The notes beneath the pieces are model-generated. The model had not been told where the DNA came from. It saw only the letters and a list, made by a program, of their open reading frames with translations, and did not search any database. A stretch of DNA of 64,000 nt from Gammaproteobacteria bacterium (lineage in GTDB: Bacteria; Pseudomonadota; Gammaproteobacteria; Steroidobacterales; Rariloculaceae), in the NCBI GenBank assembly GCA_022819855.1, contig JAJEGN010000016.1, positions 46,941 to 110,940 of the forward strand, in the 5' to 3' direction. Positions 55,510 through 64,000 of this stretch are shown in pieces (the first letter of the stretch is position 1; every line of letters starts with the position of its first letter). The position numbers and the translations under genes were made by a program.

Positions 55510-56880
55510 TCAGGCCATCCGCACCCAACGCAGCAGCGTCCTGAGGTTCGGCGGCTTGCCGTGCATGAGCAAGCCGATGCGGAACACCTTGGCGGCCACC
55601 CACACCGCGCCGACCACCGAGGCGGCGCCGATGCCGATCGAGAGCCAGACCTGCCACAATGGCGGCGGCTGGGTCGAGGCCATCCTGAGCAGCATGCCGA
55701 ACACGTTGATCAGCGGGAGGAAGCTCGCCACGATCGAGAGCGTCGAGTCGGGATCCCTCGAGATCACGGGCCAGAGCAGCCACGGAGTCATGAGGATCAA
55801 CATCAGCGGCATCTGCAGTTGCTGCGCTTCGCTCATCTCGTTGACCGCCGACCCGATCGCGAGCATCAGCGACCCGACCATGAAGAAGCCGATCAGGAAG
55901 AAGATCATGAGGTAGAAGATCAGCCAGGGATCCAGCAGGCCGAACAGGGAAAACGACGTCAGCACGACAAGACCCACCCCGATGTAAAGCGCCATCGTGA
56001 CCAGGCTGATCGCCACGCCGCCCAGCAGCTTCCCGGCCATGAGCTGCATCGGCGAGACCGCGGACAACAGGACTTCGACGACGCGGCTCGACTTCTCCTC
56101 GATCGTCGAGGTCAGCATCGTGCCGCTGCCGGTCATGATGCCCATGAACAGCAGCATCATGAATCCCATCGGCAACAGGAAGTTGAATCCGGGCAGGGTG
56201 CGCTGCTCGCCGTCCGGGCCGACCGTGATCGACGCCGGCGGGGACACCCGCAGAACGGCTTCGACAGCCTCCCTGTCGAGCGACTGCCGGGCGACGCGCG
56301 CGGCGACGATCGCTTCCTGAACGCTGCTGTGTATGAAGCCGAGATCGCGGTCGTCGAGGTTGGGCGCGACGTAGAGATCGTACGTTCCGAACTCCAGTTC
56401 GCCGCCCGGCGCCGCGACCGCGTCGTCGTGAATCACGATCAGGGCGGTGTGCCGCAGGCCGTCGGTTTCTCCGTTCAGCCAGGCCTTTTCGGCTTCGATG
56501 TCCGCATCGGGCGGCAGTTCGACCAGGCGGACGTCGGGGGCCGGTCCGAGTTGCTCGAACATCGACCGCGCCATGTCCACTTGCGCAACGTCCCGAACCG
56601 AGTCGGGTATCTGCTCCAGAGCGGCGCGGCGCTGCTCGAACCGCCGCTCGGCTATGGCCTCCGGGTCGAGCGCCAGGCGCAGTTCGGGCAATACGGCTCC
56701 GGTCGGATCGATGATTGCGTAGCCGCCTTCGATCTGGAAGTCGCTGCCGTCCAGGAGTCGCGGCAGCAGGGTGCCCGACAGGACCAGGATGAGCGGAAAG
56801 ATCAGAAGCCCGATGATGAAGCCCTTGGTCATCGCGACGGCCACGAAGTCGCGCAGCGCGATCTGCATGATGCGTTTCAT
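55510..56880 (-). CDS. ABC-2 type transporter permease, NatB-like
   Basis: The 456-residue membrane protein has an N-terminal helix (GFIIGLLIFPLILVLSGTLLP), a large extracytoplasmic domain (residues 40-230) and five or six C-terminal helices, including FNFLLPMGFMMLLFMGIMTGSGTML, SSRVVEVLLSAVSPMQLMAGKLLGGVAISLV and IFFLIGFFMVGSLMLAIGSAVNEMSEAQQ. This is the ABC2_membrane_3 layout of Na+ or drug exporters such as NatB. The start overlaps the stop of the ATPase gene by four bases (ATGA), so the two form one transporter. The substrate is not deducible. Confidence 0.9.
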   Translation of the reverse strand: MKRIMQIALRDFVAVAMTKGFIIGLLIFPLILVLSGTLLPRLLDGSDFQIEGGYAIIDPTGAVLPELRLALDPEAIAERRFEQRRAALEQIPDSVRDVAQVDMARSMFEQLGPAPDVRLVELPPDADIEAEKAWLNGETDGLRHTALIVIHDDAVAAPGGELEFGTYDLYVAPNLDDRDLGFIHSSVQEAIVAARVARQSLDREAVEAVLRVSPPASITVGPDGEQRTLPGFNFLLPMGFMMLLFMGIMTGSGTMLTSTIEEKSSRVVEVLLSAVSPMQLMAGKLLGGVAISLVTMALYIGVGLVVLTSFSLFGLLDPWLIFYLMIFFLIGFFMVGSLMLAIGSAVNEMSEAQQLQMPLMLILMTPWLLWPVISRDPDSTLSIVASFLPLINVFGMLLRMASTQPPPLWQVWLSIGIGAASVVGAVWVAAKVFRIGLLMHGKPPNLRTLLRWVRMA

Positions 56881-57854
56881 GCCGTTGCTCCGGTCGTTGC
56901 AGCATCGCGCAGTTGCGCCCGCAGACTGTCCGTATCCGCGGCGGACGCGCTGTCGGTCACCAGCCCTATGAACACGTCCTCGAGCCGGGGACGGGACAAC
57001 TCGATGCGCGCCGCCGGCACCGCGGCCATGATCCGGCGCATGGCCAGGGCCGGGTCCGTGTCCGTCCGGAGCAGGATTTCAAGCCCGCGCTCACCCTGGG
57101 CTACGTCTTCGACTTCCTGCATCGCCGCGAGCATCCTGGTGTCGGCCGCGGGATCGAGCGGTTCGAACTGAACGCTGCGGGGGTCGAATCGACTGCGAAT
57201 GCCCGGCAGGGAATCGTCGAGAACCTTCCGACCCTTGTGCACCATGACGACATGCTCGCAGATCTCCTCGGCCTGCGGCATGACGTGAGTGGAAAACAGT
57301 ATCGTCGTGCCGCGTGCGTGCTCTTCGAGGATCAGGCTGCGAAGCATTCGCATGCTGACGGGATCGAGGCCGCTGAACGGCTCGTCGAGGATCAGCAGTT
57401 CGGGTTCGTGAAGCACGGCCGAGACGAACTGAACTTTCTGGGACATTCCCTTCGAAAGCTCGTCGCAGCGCTTCGATTCGATCCCGGGGAGCCCGACGCG
57501 CTCGAGCCAGCCGGAGATTCGCCGGTCGAGTCCCGGTCCGTCGATGCCCTTCAGGCGACCCACGTAGCGCAGGAAGGGGCGAACCTTCATTTTCCTGTAC
57601 AGGCCGCGTTCCTCGGGCAGGTAGCCGATCCGGTCCTTGGCCTGGAGTGCGGAGGCGCGGCCCAGCACCGCGACCTCTCCGGAATCCGGAAAGAGAATGG
57701 ACATGATCATGCGGATCGTGGTGGTCTTGCCCGCGCCGTTGGGTCCGATGAACCCGTAGAGACCGCCTGTCGGCACCGTCAGGTCCAGGCTGTCGACGGC
57801 CCGCATGTCGCCGAAGGTCTTGGTGACGCCTCTCAGGCGTATCGCGCTGTCCAT
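56877..57854 (-). CDS. ABC transporter ATP-binding protein, NatA-like
   Basis: The 325-residue ATPase has Walker [22 protein letters not shown], the Q-loop GYLPEERGLYRKMKV, the signature LSKGMSQKVQFVSAVLHEP (with LSKGM instead of LSGGQ, usual in this group) and Walker B LLILDEPFSGLDP. A C-terminal DUF4162-like extension of about 80 residues follows. It drives the adjacent ABC-2 permease. Confidence 0.93.
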   Translation of the reverse strand: MDSAIRLRGVTKTFGDMRAVDSLDLTVPTGGLYGFIGPNGAGKTTTIRMIMSILFPDSGEVAVLGRASALQAKDRIGYLPEERGLYRKMKVRPFLRYVGRLKGIDGPGLDRRISGWLERVGLPGIESKRCDELSKGMSQKVQFVSAVLHEPELLILDEPFSGLDPVSMRMLRSLILEEHARGTTILFSTHVMPQAEEICEHVVMVHKGRKVLDDSLPGIRSRFDPRSVQFEPLDPAADTRMLAAMQEVEDVAQGERGLEILLRTDTDPALAMRRIMAAVPAARIELSRPRLEDVFIGLVTDSASAADTDSLRAQLRDAATTGATA

Positions 57855-57902
57855 GGCTCTGTCACGTCCTTGTGTATTTCCTGCCGATACTGATCGGCCC
57901 GC

Positions 57903-58997
57903 TCAACTCCCGTCCTGCGCCGGGCGTTCCTCGAGCACGGCGACCGTGTCTATCACACGGCCGTCAAGCCGTCGCCCGCGCAGTTCGATGCGCTCGCCGG
58001 GCTGCGTGCCCGCGACGACGTTCATCGCCTGCTGTCCATTGAAGACGCGCTGCCCGGCGACATGGGTCAGGATGTCGCCGGGGCGCAGTCCCGCCAGCAG
58101 CGCCGGACCTGTCGCCGAACGTATCTGCACGGCGGACCCATCGATCCCGAGTATTGCCATATCGCGGCTCGAGAGATCGTCGACGTCGACGCCGAGATAG
58201 CCGCGAATGACCCGGCCATGTTCGATCAGTTGGGCCATGACCCCCCGGACGAGGTTGACGGGGATCGCGAAACCGATGCCTTCCGGCGGTGTCTGATCGC
58301 GCGCTGCGGTGCTCGTGACCGCCGTGTTGACGCCGACGAGCTCGCCCTGGCTGTTGACCAGGGCGCCGCCGGAGTTGCCGATGTTGATTGCCGCATCGGT
58401 CTGGATGAAATCCTCGAACTCGGCCACGTTGAGCTGGCTGCGGCCCGTCGCGCTCACAATGCCCATCGTGACCGTCTGGCTCAGGCCCAGCGAATTCCCG
58501 ATCGCGAGAACGACTTCTCCGACCTGAAGTTCATCCGACCGGCCGAGTGTGATGCTCGGCAGATCGGGGAGATCGATCCTGAGCAGCGCGAGCTCCGTCT
58601 CGGGGTCGGTCCCGACGATCTCCGGCGCCGCCACGCGGCCGTCGGCGAGCTGAACGCGAATCTCGTCAGCGCCCCGGATCACATGCCAGTTCGTGACCAG
58701 ATAGCCTTCCTGATCGATGACGACGGCCGAGCCGAGAAACCCGCCCCTGAGCGCTCGGCCGATACCGATGCCGGGTGCGGTCAGCGTGCGTTCCGTGTAG
58801 ATGTTCGCAACTGCGGGCGAGCTTGCCGCGACCGCGTCGGCGAAGCTCGCGACGGGCGTACCCGGGGATTCGGCCGGCGGAGCGACGAGATCCGGCTTGA
58901 CGAGCACGACCAGAAACGCGACGGCAAGTCCCACGGTAATTGACCGTGCGACGAAGCTCACAGCGCTCCAGCGGGTCGAAGTCTGGTTCATGATCAT
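57903..58997 (-). CDS. DegS/AlgW-like inner-membrane-anchored serine protease
   Basis: The protein of about 364 residues has an N-terminal anchor helix (SITVGLAVAFLVVLVKP) and a trypsin domain with the triad in VTNWHVIRGA (His), PETELALLRID (Asp) and NIGNSGGALVNSQGE (Ser). A single PDZ follows (YLGVDVDDLSSRDMAIL). One PDZ plus an anchor is the DegS/AlgW architecture, which starts sigma-E activation by cutting RseA/MucA. The start is ATG 58997 or 58991; the tracked start adds 18 residues. No sigma-E or anti-sigma gene is nearby. Confidence 0.92.
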   Translation of the reverse strand: MIMNQTSTRWSAVSFVARSITVGLAVAFLVVLVKPDLVAPPAESPGTPVASFADAVAASSPAVANIYTERTLTAPGIGIGRALRGGFLGSAVVIDQEGYLVTNWHVIRGADEIRVQLADGRVAAPEIVGTDPETELALLRIDLPDLPSITLGRSDELQVGEVVLAIGNSLGLSQTVTMGIVSATGRSQLNVAEFEDFIQTDAAINIGNSGGALVNSQGELVGVNTAVTSTAARDQTPPEGIGFAIPVNLVRGVMAQLIEHGRVIRGYLGVDVDDLSSRDMAILGIDGSAVQIRSATGPALLAGLRPGDILTHVAGQRVFNGQQAMNVVAGTQPGERIELRGRRLDGRVIDTVAVLEERPAQDGS

Positions 58998-59133
58998 TCG
59001 GTTCGGCGGTCCCGAGCGCCCTCGGCACTTGTCGAGCCGCCTGCGATCCACAGGGTACAGACTCTATCGCAGATTGGCCCTTCCGGGGTGTTTCCAGGGC
59101 CGTTTTCCTGTCCTGAAACTCCCGGGGGCGCTG

Positions 59134-59163
59134 TGGTCAAGGTCTTCGGCCCGCGTGTATAAT
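59134..59163 (+). promoter_or_regulatory. Candidate promoter of the petABC operon
   Basis: TGGTCA (4/6 match to -35) and a consensus TATAAT (59158-59163) are 18 bp apart. They are followed by a GC-rich discriminator (CCGCCGCCGCG). The implied leader is about 120 bases before petA. Confidence 0.5.
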
Positions 59164-59292
59164 CCGCCGCCGCGACGAGTCGGACGACGTAGCGCTCGCG
59201 CCGGGCGCGGATTGCCATCACCACAATAGATCACGGAGTTACTTGACCCCGAGAGGCGGTCGCCGGCCGCCCTCTCCGTGCAGGAGTGGTCC

Positions 59293-59883
59293 ATGACCGA
59301 GAGCCAGAGACTCACGAGGCGACACTTTCTGACCGCCGCCACGGCCGTCACTGGCGGGGTGGGGGCCGTTGCCGCCGCCGTGCCCTTCGTTGCCTCGTTT
59401 CGCCCGAGTGCCCGGGCACAGGCGCTCGGCGCCCCGGTCGAGGTCGACGTCAGCAAGCTCGAGCCCGGTGCGCTGATGAAGGTCGAGTGGCGCGGTCGGC
59501 CGATCTATGTCGTGCACCGCACCGAGGCAATGCTCGGCGTGCTTGGCCGCGACGTCGAGCTCCTCGCAGACCCCGATTCGGCCGATTCCATTCAGCCCGG
59601 ATACGCGCGCAACGATCACAGGAGCGTCCGGCCCCGCATTCTCGTCGTCGAGGGCGTGTGCACGCATCTGGGGTGTGCGCCGTTGCCGCGGTTCGAGGTC
59701 GCTCCCGCGGATCTCGGCGCCGACTGGGGGGGTGGATTCTATTGTCCCTGCCACGGTTCGACGTTCGACCTCGCCGGGCGCGTATTCGCAGGCGTACCCG
59801 CGCCGACGAACCTGCCGGTACCGCCGTACCGCTACGTCGACGACGGCACGATACTCATCGGTGCGGACACCGGGAGCGTCTAG
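59293..59883 (+). CDS. petA: Ubiquinol-cytochrome c reductase Rieske iron-sulfur subunit
   Basis: The 196-residue protein begins with a Tat-type signal anchor (RRHFLTAATAVTGGVGAVAAAVPFV). It carries the two Rieske boxes CTHLGCAP and CPCHGSTFDLAGRVF, which bind the 2Fe-2S cluster with two Cys and two His. It delivers electrons from ubiquinol to cytochrome c1. AGGAG is six bases before the ATG. It is the first gene of a tight petA-petB-petC operon. Confidence 0.97.
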   Translation: MTESQRLTRRHFLTAATAVTGGVGAVAAAVPFVASFRPSARAQALGAPVEVDVSKLEPGALMKVEWRGRPIYVVHRTEAMLGVLGRDVELLADPDSADSIQPGYARNDHRSVRPRILVVEGVCTHLGCAPLPRFEVAPADLGADWGGGFYCPCHGSTFDLAGRVFAGVPAPTNLPVPPYRYVDDGTILIGADTGSV

Positions 59884-61140
59884 GTGGCGAGCGCGGCACC
59901 GGAGCTGAACCGCCGGCCTGGCAGACGATTCGACGCTTTGGTCGCGTGGGTCGATGCCCGTTTTCCGATGACGCGGCTCCTCAGGGAGCACGCCACGCAG
60001 TACTACGCGGCGAAGAATTTCAATTTCTGGTACGGCTTCGGCGTGCTTGCGACGGTCGTGCTGATCATGCAGTTCGTCACGGGCATTTTCCTGACGATGA
60101 ACTACAAGCCGTCCGCAGAGGAGGCGTTCGCCTCGGTCGAATACATCATGCGGGATGTCGACTGGGGCTGGCTCCTGCGCTACCTGCACTCGACGGGGGC
60201 TTCGGCCTTCTTCATCGTCGTCTACCTGCACATGTTCCGCGGGTTCATGTACGGGTCGTACAAGCGGCCGAGAGAACTCGTCTGGCTGATCGGCATGTTC
60301 ATCTACCTCTGCCTCATGGCGGAGGCCTTTTTCGGCTACCTGCTGCCCTGGGGCAACATGTCCTACTGGGGCGCGCAGGTCATCGTGTCGCTCTTCGGGG
60401 CTGTACCGGTCGTCGGCGAGGGCATCGCCGAATGGATCCGCGGCGACTTCTACATCTCGGACATCACGCTCAACCGGTTCTTCGCGTTCCACGTCATCGC
60501 GATGCCGCTGATCCTCCTGGTCCTCGTGGTCGTTCACATCATGGCCCTGCACGAGGTCGGCTCCGGCAATCCTGACGGCATCGAGATCAAGGAGCACAAG
60601 GACGCTGGCGGGAAGCCGCTCGACGGCGTCGCGTTTCATCCCTATCACACGAGCAAGGACCTCGTGATCATCATCGTGTTCTTCATCATCTTTTCGGCGG
60701 TGGTGTTCTTCGCGCCGGACATGGGCGGCTATTTTCTCGAACACGCGAACTTCGAGCCGGCGAATCCCTTGCAGACGCCCGAGCATATTGCTCCCGTGTG
60801 GTACTTCACGCCGTTTTACGCGATCCTGCGCGCCGTTCCCGACAAGCTGTTCGGTGTGGTCCTCATGGGCGGCGCCGTGCTCCTGCCGGTGTTCATGCCG
60901 TGGCTCGACCGCTGCCGCGTGAAGTCGGTTCGCTACCGAAGCTGGATCTACAAGACGGCGCTCGGCATCTTCGCCGTGAGCTTTCTGGCGCTGGGCTGGC
61001 TCGGCCTGCAGCCCGCCACCGGACTCTATACGACGTTCTCGAGAATCTTTTCGGTGCTCTACTTCGGCTTTTTCATCCTGATGCCGTTTTACACCAGCTA
61101 CGAGAAGACGAAGCCGGTGCCGATCCGGGTGACGAAATGA
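59884..61140 (+). CDS. petB: Cytochrome b of the bc1 complex
   Basis: This 418-residue, eight-helix protein carries the two b hemes and both quinone sites. Heme-ligand His pairs lie in RYLHSTGASAFFIVVYLHMFRG and FFAFHVIAMPLILLVLVVVHIMAL. The Qo-site motif PEHIAPVWYFTPFYAILRAVPDKLFG contains the P-E-H variant of the PEWY loop. The full-length form shows it is a bc1 and not a b6f complex. It starts with GTG immediately after the petA stop and overlaps petC by four bases. Confidence 0.97.
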   Translation: MASAAPELNRRPGRRFDALVAWVDARFPMTRLLREHATQYYAAKNFNFWYGFGVLATVVLIMQFVTGIFLTMNYKPSAEEAFASVEYIMRDVDWGWLLRYLHSTGASAFFIVVYLHMFRGFMYGSYKRPRELVWLIGMFIYLCLMAEAFFGYLLPWGNMSYWGAQVIVSLFGAVPVVGEGIAEWIRGDFYISDITLNRFFAFHVIAMPLILLVLVVVHIMALHEVGSGNPDGIEIKEHKDAGGKPLDGVAFHPYHTSKDLVIIIVFFIIFSAVVFFAPDMGGYFLEHANFEPANPLQTPEHIAPVWYFTPFYAILRAVPDKLFGVVLMGGAVLLPVFMPWLDRCRVKSVRYRSWIYKTALGIFAVSFLALGWLGLQPATGLYTTFSRIFSVLYFGFFILMPFYTSYEKTKPVPIRVTK

Positions 61141-61925
61141 GCGGCGGCAATCGGTGGCGGGAGTCCCGCGCCGCGGCGAGACCGGCGCGGCGCACGGCCG
61201 GACTCCTGGCCGTCATGGCTGTTTCGATGTTCGCCGCAACCGCGTCGGCACAGCACGAGGCAACACTCGAGCCTGCGGGCAACGATGTCGCCGACACGGC
61301 TTCGCTGCAACGCGGCGCAATGTACTTCGTCAACTACTGTCTGGGTTGCCACTCGGCCCAGTACGTGCGCTACAACCGCCTGGCCGAAGACCTGCAGCTC
61401 ACCGAAAACCTGGTCGTGCAGAACCTCATGTTCACCGGCGAGCAACCCTTCGACACGATGACCAATTCGATGCGCCCGGAAGATTCCGTCCGCTGGTTCG
61501 GTATCGCTCCGCCGGATCTGTCGCTGATCGCCCGCAGCCGCGGCACCGACTACGTCTATACTTTCCTGAGAAGCTTCTACGAGGCGCCTGCAAGCCCGAC
61601 GGGCGTCGACAACGTCGTGCTTCCGAATACCGCCATGCCCCACGTCCTGTGGGAATTGCAGGGAATCAACCGGGCAGTTTTCGAGGCCGACGAGGCGCAC
61701 GACGGCGAGGAGGTCTTTCGCCGTTTCGAGCAGGTCAGCGCCGGCCAGCTCGGTACCCAACAATACGACCAGGTCGTTCGGGATATCGTGAATTTTCTCG
61801 ATTACATCGGCGACCCGACGCAACTCGCCCGGGAAGCGCTGGGTGTTCGCGTCATCGCCTTTCTGCTGGTATTCCTCGTAATCGCCTGGCTGCTGAAAAG
61901 AGAAATCTGGAAGGACGTAACATAG
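61137..61925 (+). CDS. petC: Cytochrome c1
   Basis: The 262-residue protein has a signal sequence (TAGLLAVMAVSMFAATASAQ), one heme c attachment motif CLGCHSAQYVRYNRL, PPDLSLIARSRGTDYVYTFLRSFY, the probable axial methionine in NTAMPHVLWELQG, and a C-terminal anchor helix (VRVIAFLLVFLVIAWLLKREIWKDV). The true start is the ATG at 61137 that overlaps the petB stop (ATGA). The tracked ORF begins inside petB in another frame. Confidence 0.96.
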   Translation: MSGGNRWRESRAAARPARRTAGLLAVMAVSMFAATASAQHEATLEPAGNDVADTASLQRGAMYFVNYCLGCHSAQYVRYNRLAEDLQLTENLVVQNLMFTGEQPFDTMTNSMRPEDSVRWFGIAPPDLSLIARSRGTDYVYTFLRSFYEAPASPTGVDNVVLPNTAMPHVLWELQGINRAVFEADEAHDGEEVFRRFEQVSAGQLGTQQYDQVVRDIVNFLDYIGDPTQLAREALGVRVIAFLLVFLVIAWLLKREIWKDVT

Positions 61926-61961
61926 TCCCTGTCCGTTCCGGCAAATGAGGGGGAGACTTGT

Positions 61962-62591
61962 ATGGCGGTAATTTCCAACCGTCGCTCGGTAATGACGTTG
62001 TTCTCCAGTCCGACCGACGCGTGGAGCCATCGCACCCGTCTCGTGCTCGCCGAGAAGAACATCAGTATCGACATCGCGGACGTCGAGGGCGGCAACCTGC
62101 CCGAGGATTTGCTGGATCTGAATCCCTACAACAGCGTGCCGACCCTCGTCGACAGGGATCTGGTTCTCTACGATTCCCGCGTCATCATGGAATACCTCGA
62201 TGAGCGCTTCCCTCATCCGCCGCTCATGCCCGTCGATCCCGTGACCCGCGCACACTTTCGACTGGCGCTGTTCCGGATCGAGAAGGACTGGTACAGGCGC
62301 GCGGCGGGGATCGCAGCGGCCCGCGACCGAAAATCAGTGGCCGCAGACGTCAAGGCGCTCGAAGAGAGCATCCTGTCGAGCGCCGACATATTCCTGGCCA
62401 AGCGCTTCTTTCTGAGCGACGAATTCTCCCTCGTGGACTGCACGATCGCCCCCGTCCTCTGGCGCCTGCCGTTGTTCGATATCGCGCTGCCCAACCGGGC
62501 GCGGCCGATCCAGCGTTACATGGACGAAGTGTTTTCCAGGGCGTCGTTCCAGGCGAGCCTCACGGAGCTTGAGCTCGAGATGCGGCAGTAG
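61962..62591 (+). CDS. sspA: Stringent starvation protein A (GST-fold)
   Basis: The 209-residue protein has a thioredoxin-like N domain (SVMTLFSSPTDAWSHRTRLVLAEKNISIDI, NPYNSVPTLVDRDLVLYDSRVIMEYLDERFPHPPLMP) and an all-helical GST C domain. SspA has no glutathione transferase activity. It binds RNA polymerase and changes transcription in stationary phase and under acid stress. A strong GGGGGAG precedes the ATG. The order petC-sspA-sspB is conserved in gammaproteobacteria. Confidence 0.95.
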   Translation: MAVISNRRSVMTLFSSPTDAWSHRTRLVLAEKNISIDIADVEGGNLPEDLLDLNPYNSVPTLVDRDLVLYDSRVIMEYLDERFPHPPLMPVDPVTRAHFRLALFRIEKDWYRRAAGIAAARDRKSVAADVKALEESILSSADIFLAKRFFLSDEFSLVDCTIAPVLWRLPLFDIALPNRARPIQRYMDEVFSRASFQASLTELELEMRQ

Positions 62592-62660
62592 TGGCCGCGA
62601 AGCCTGTGCCGCTGTACCTCGCGGCTGCAGATCCGCTTTGATCCGCCCTTGCAGCGATCG

Positions 62661-63044
62661 ATGAAAACCACGCAACGGCCCTACCTGATCCGCGCGATGC
62701 ACGACTGGATGGTCGACAATGGGTTCACGGCTCACCTCGTCGTGAGCGCAACGGCGGACGGGCTCGTCGTTCCCGAAGGACACGTCAGAGATGGCAAGAT
62801 CGTTTTGAACGTCAGTCAGGCGGCGACTCGCGACCTCGTTCTCGGCAACGAGGAGATCACGTTCGAAACCCGTTTCGACGGTGAACCCTGGCGTCTGAGC
62901 ATCCCGGTCGACGCGGTGCTCGGCATCTACGCACGCGAGACCGGGCAGGGAATGATTTTCCCGGATGAGAACACGCCGCCCGAAGACGATTCGCCGCAAC
63001 CGCCGCCCGGCGCGGGCCGGCCGCAGCTCAAGATCGTCAAGTAG
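62661..63044 (+). CDS. sspB: ClpXP protease specificity-enhancing factor SspB
   Basis: The 127-residue adaptor begins MKTTQRPYLIRAMHDWMVDNGFTAHLVV and contains VLNVSQAATRDLVLGNEEITFETRFDG, the ssrA-tag-binding fold. An acidic and Pro-rich linker ends in RPQLKIVK, which is the ClpX-binding XB motif. It delivers tagged proteins to ClpXP. The tracked TTG start is four codons too early. Confidence 0.96.
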   Translation: MKTTQRPYLIRAMHDWMVDNGFTAHLVVSATADGLVVPEGHVRDGKIVLNVSQAATRDLVLGNEEITFETRFDGEPWRLSIPVDAVLGIYARETGQGMIFPDENTPPEDDSPQPPPGAGRPQLKIVK

Positions 63045-63112
63045 CGGCGCCGCAGGAGGATGCCTCCTCCCGCCCGCACAGTGCCTCTTGAAACCGTGCA
63101 GCTCGAGGTGGG

Positions 63113-63718
<606 letters not shown>

Positions 63719-63898
63719 CTACCCGCAAGCGAGGGTACGGACGCTTGGCACTTGTTCGACCTCAATCTCGGCGCGCCGTCTTGGCACGGCTCGAATCGGC
63801 GTTGAGCCGCTGTAGGGTATCCTTGGCTCACGCCGAAACGACGACGCTCCAACGGTTGGTACGCAACCGCCCCTCCGGCCTGCCGCGAACTCATGGGG

Positions 63899-64000
63899 TG
63901 GTGCGCTGGCGATCGCTTGAAACCCTCGCGCGCAGGTTTGCGCGCGCGGAGCCTACATGGATGTATTCACGGCGTGTTTCAAGCGACCGCCAGCGCACCT
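63899..64000. repeat. Large imperfect palindrome at the window end
   Basis: The arms 63899-63923 and 63976-64000 are complementary at 23 of 25 positions (core GTGCGCTGGCG / CGCCAGCGCAC). They enclose 52 bases that contain a second hairpin (CGCGCGC/GCGCGCG, 63927-63946) and a GGAGCCTACATGGATGTATT segment. The structure may continue past the window. No gene is visible between 63707 and 63898. Confidence 0.8.

Noticed and set aside
55561-57171. 536-residue plus-strand ORF
   Set aside because: Antisense to the ABC permease and ATPase. Its product is a low-complexity mix of Arg, Asp, His and Gln.

Overview
The window looks like chromosomal DNA from a high-GC gammaproteobacterium. The evidence is gene content and order: lptC-lptA-lptB-rpoN-hpf, ibaG-murA, petABC-sspA-sspB, tsaD next to a divergent rpsU, a split class II ribonucleotide reductase (nrdJa/nrdJb), adk-mpl and a DegS-type protease. 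I cannot name genus or family from sequence alone. Most genes are housekeeping genes with strong GC3 bias. I found no tRNA, rRNA or CRISPR array.

Layout. 1-1.8 kb: the 3' end of a large secreted beta-helix protein resembling the CEMIP/TMEM2 (G8-type) family. 2-11.6 kb: translation, folate and envelope genes (rpsU, tsaD, folB, a pteridine-reductase-like SDR, a MidA-type methyltransferase, uppP, cca, a lipoprotein metallopeptidase, an NDUFA9-like protein and a Do-type protease). 11.6-15.1 kb: the class II ribonucleotide reductase, behind a promoter with two NrdR-box-like sites, ended by a clear intrinsic terminator. 15.2-19.2 kb: hldE, a TolC-family gene, a rhodanese and pcm. 19.5-24.6 kb: a pyrophosphate-centred block (H+-pyrophosphatase, PPi-type phosphofructokinase, adenylate kinase). 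24.6-28.1 kb: rnd, a membrane protein, mpl and hspQ.

28.2-38.4 kb is accessory. It holds an AAA/DUF4143-type ATPase whose start codon lies in a long inverted repeat, then rubredoxin and cpdA, then a cluster that looks like a defence island. The island has an HNH nuclease with a possible modified-base-reader N-terminus, a secreted orphan protein, a 1245-residue SF1 helicase-nuclease fusion, a HEPN (AbiU2-like) protein and an orphan Phd antitoxin with a candidate operator. Long gene-poor gaps and more relaxed codon use set it apart.

38.7-47.9 kb is a lower-glycolysis operon (small secreted protein, a 21-codon leader ORF coupled to tkt, gap, pgk, glycerate 2-kinase, pyk) followed by a patatin-like lipase. 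47.9-55.5 kb holds mgtE and the lpt/rpoN/hpf run ending in a RapZ that is only its C-terminal domain, with ibaG-murA divergent from it. 55.5-59 kb has an ABC-2 exporter and a DegS-like protease. 59-63.7 kb has the cytochrome bc1 operon, sspAB and a phosphoheptose-isomerase/DiaA-like SIS protein. The window ends inside a near-perfect 25-base inverted repeat.

Functional links: PPi released by biosynthesis can drive both proton pumping (hppA) and fructose-6-phosphate phosphorylation (pfp), feeding the triose section encoded at 39-47 kb. hldE and the SIS protein (if it is GmhA) would make the heptose donor for the LPS moved by LptABC. uppP, mpl and murA serve peptidoglycan synthesis. The best candidates for new biology are the helicase-nuclease/HEPN/HNH island, the coupled leader ORF before tkt, the gap-pgk intercistronic segment and the standalone RapZ C-terminal domain.
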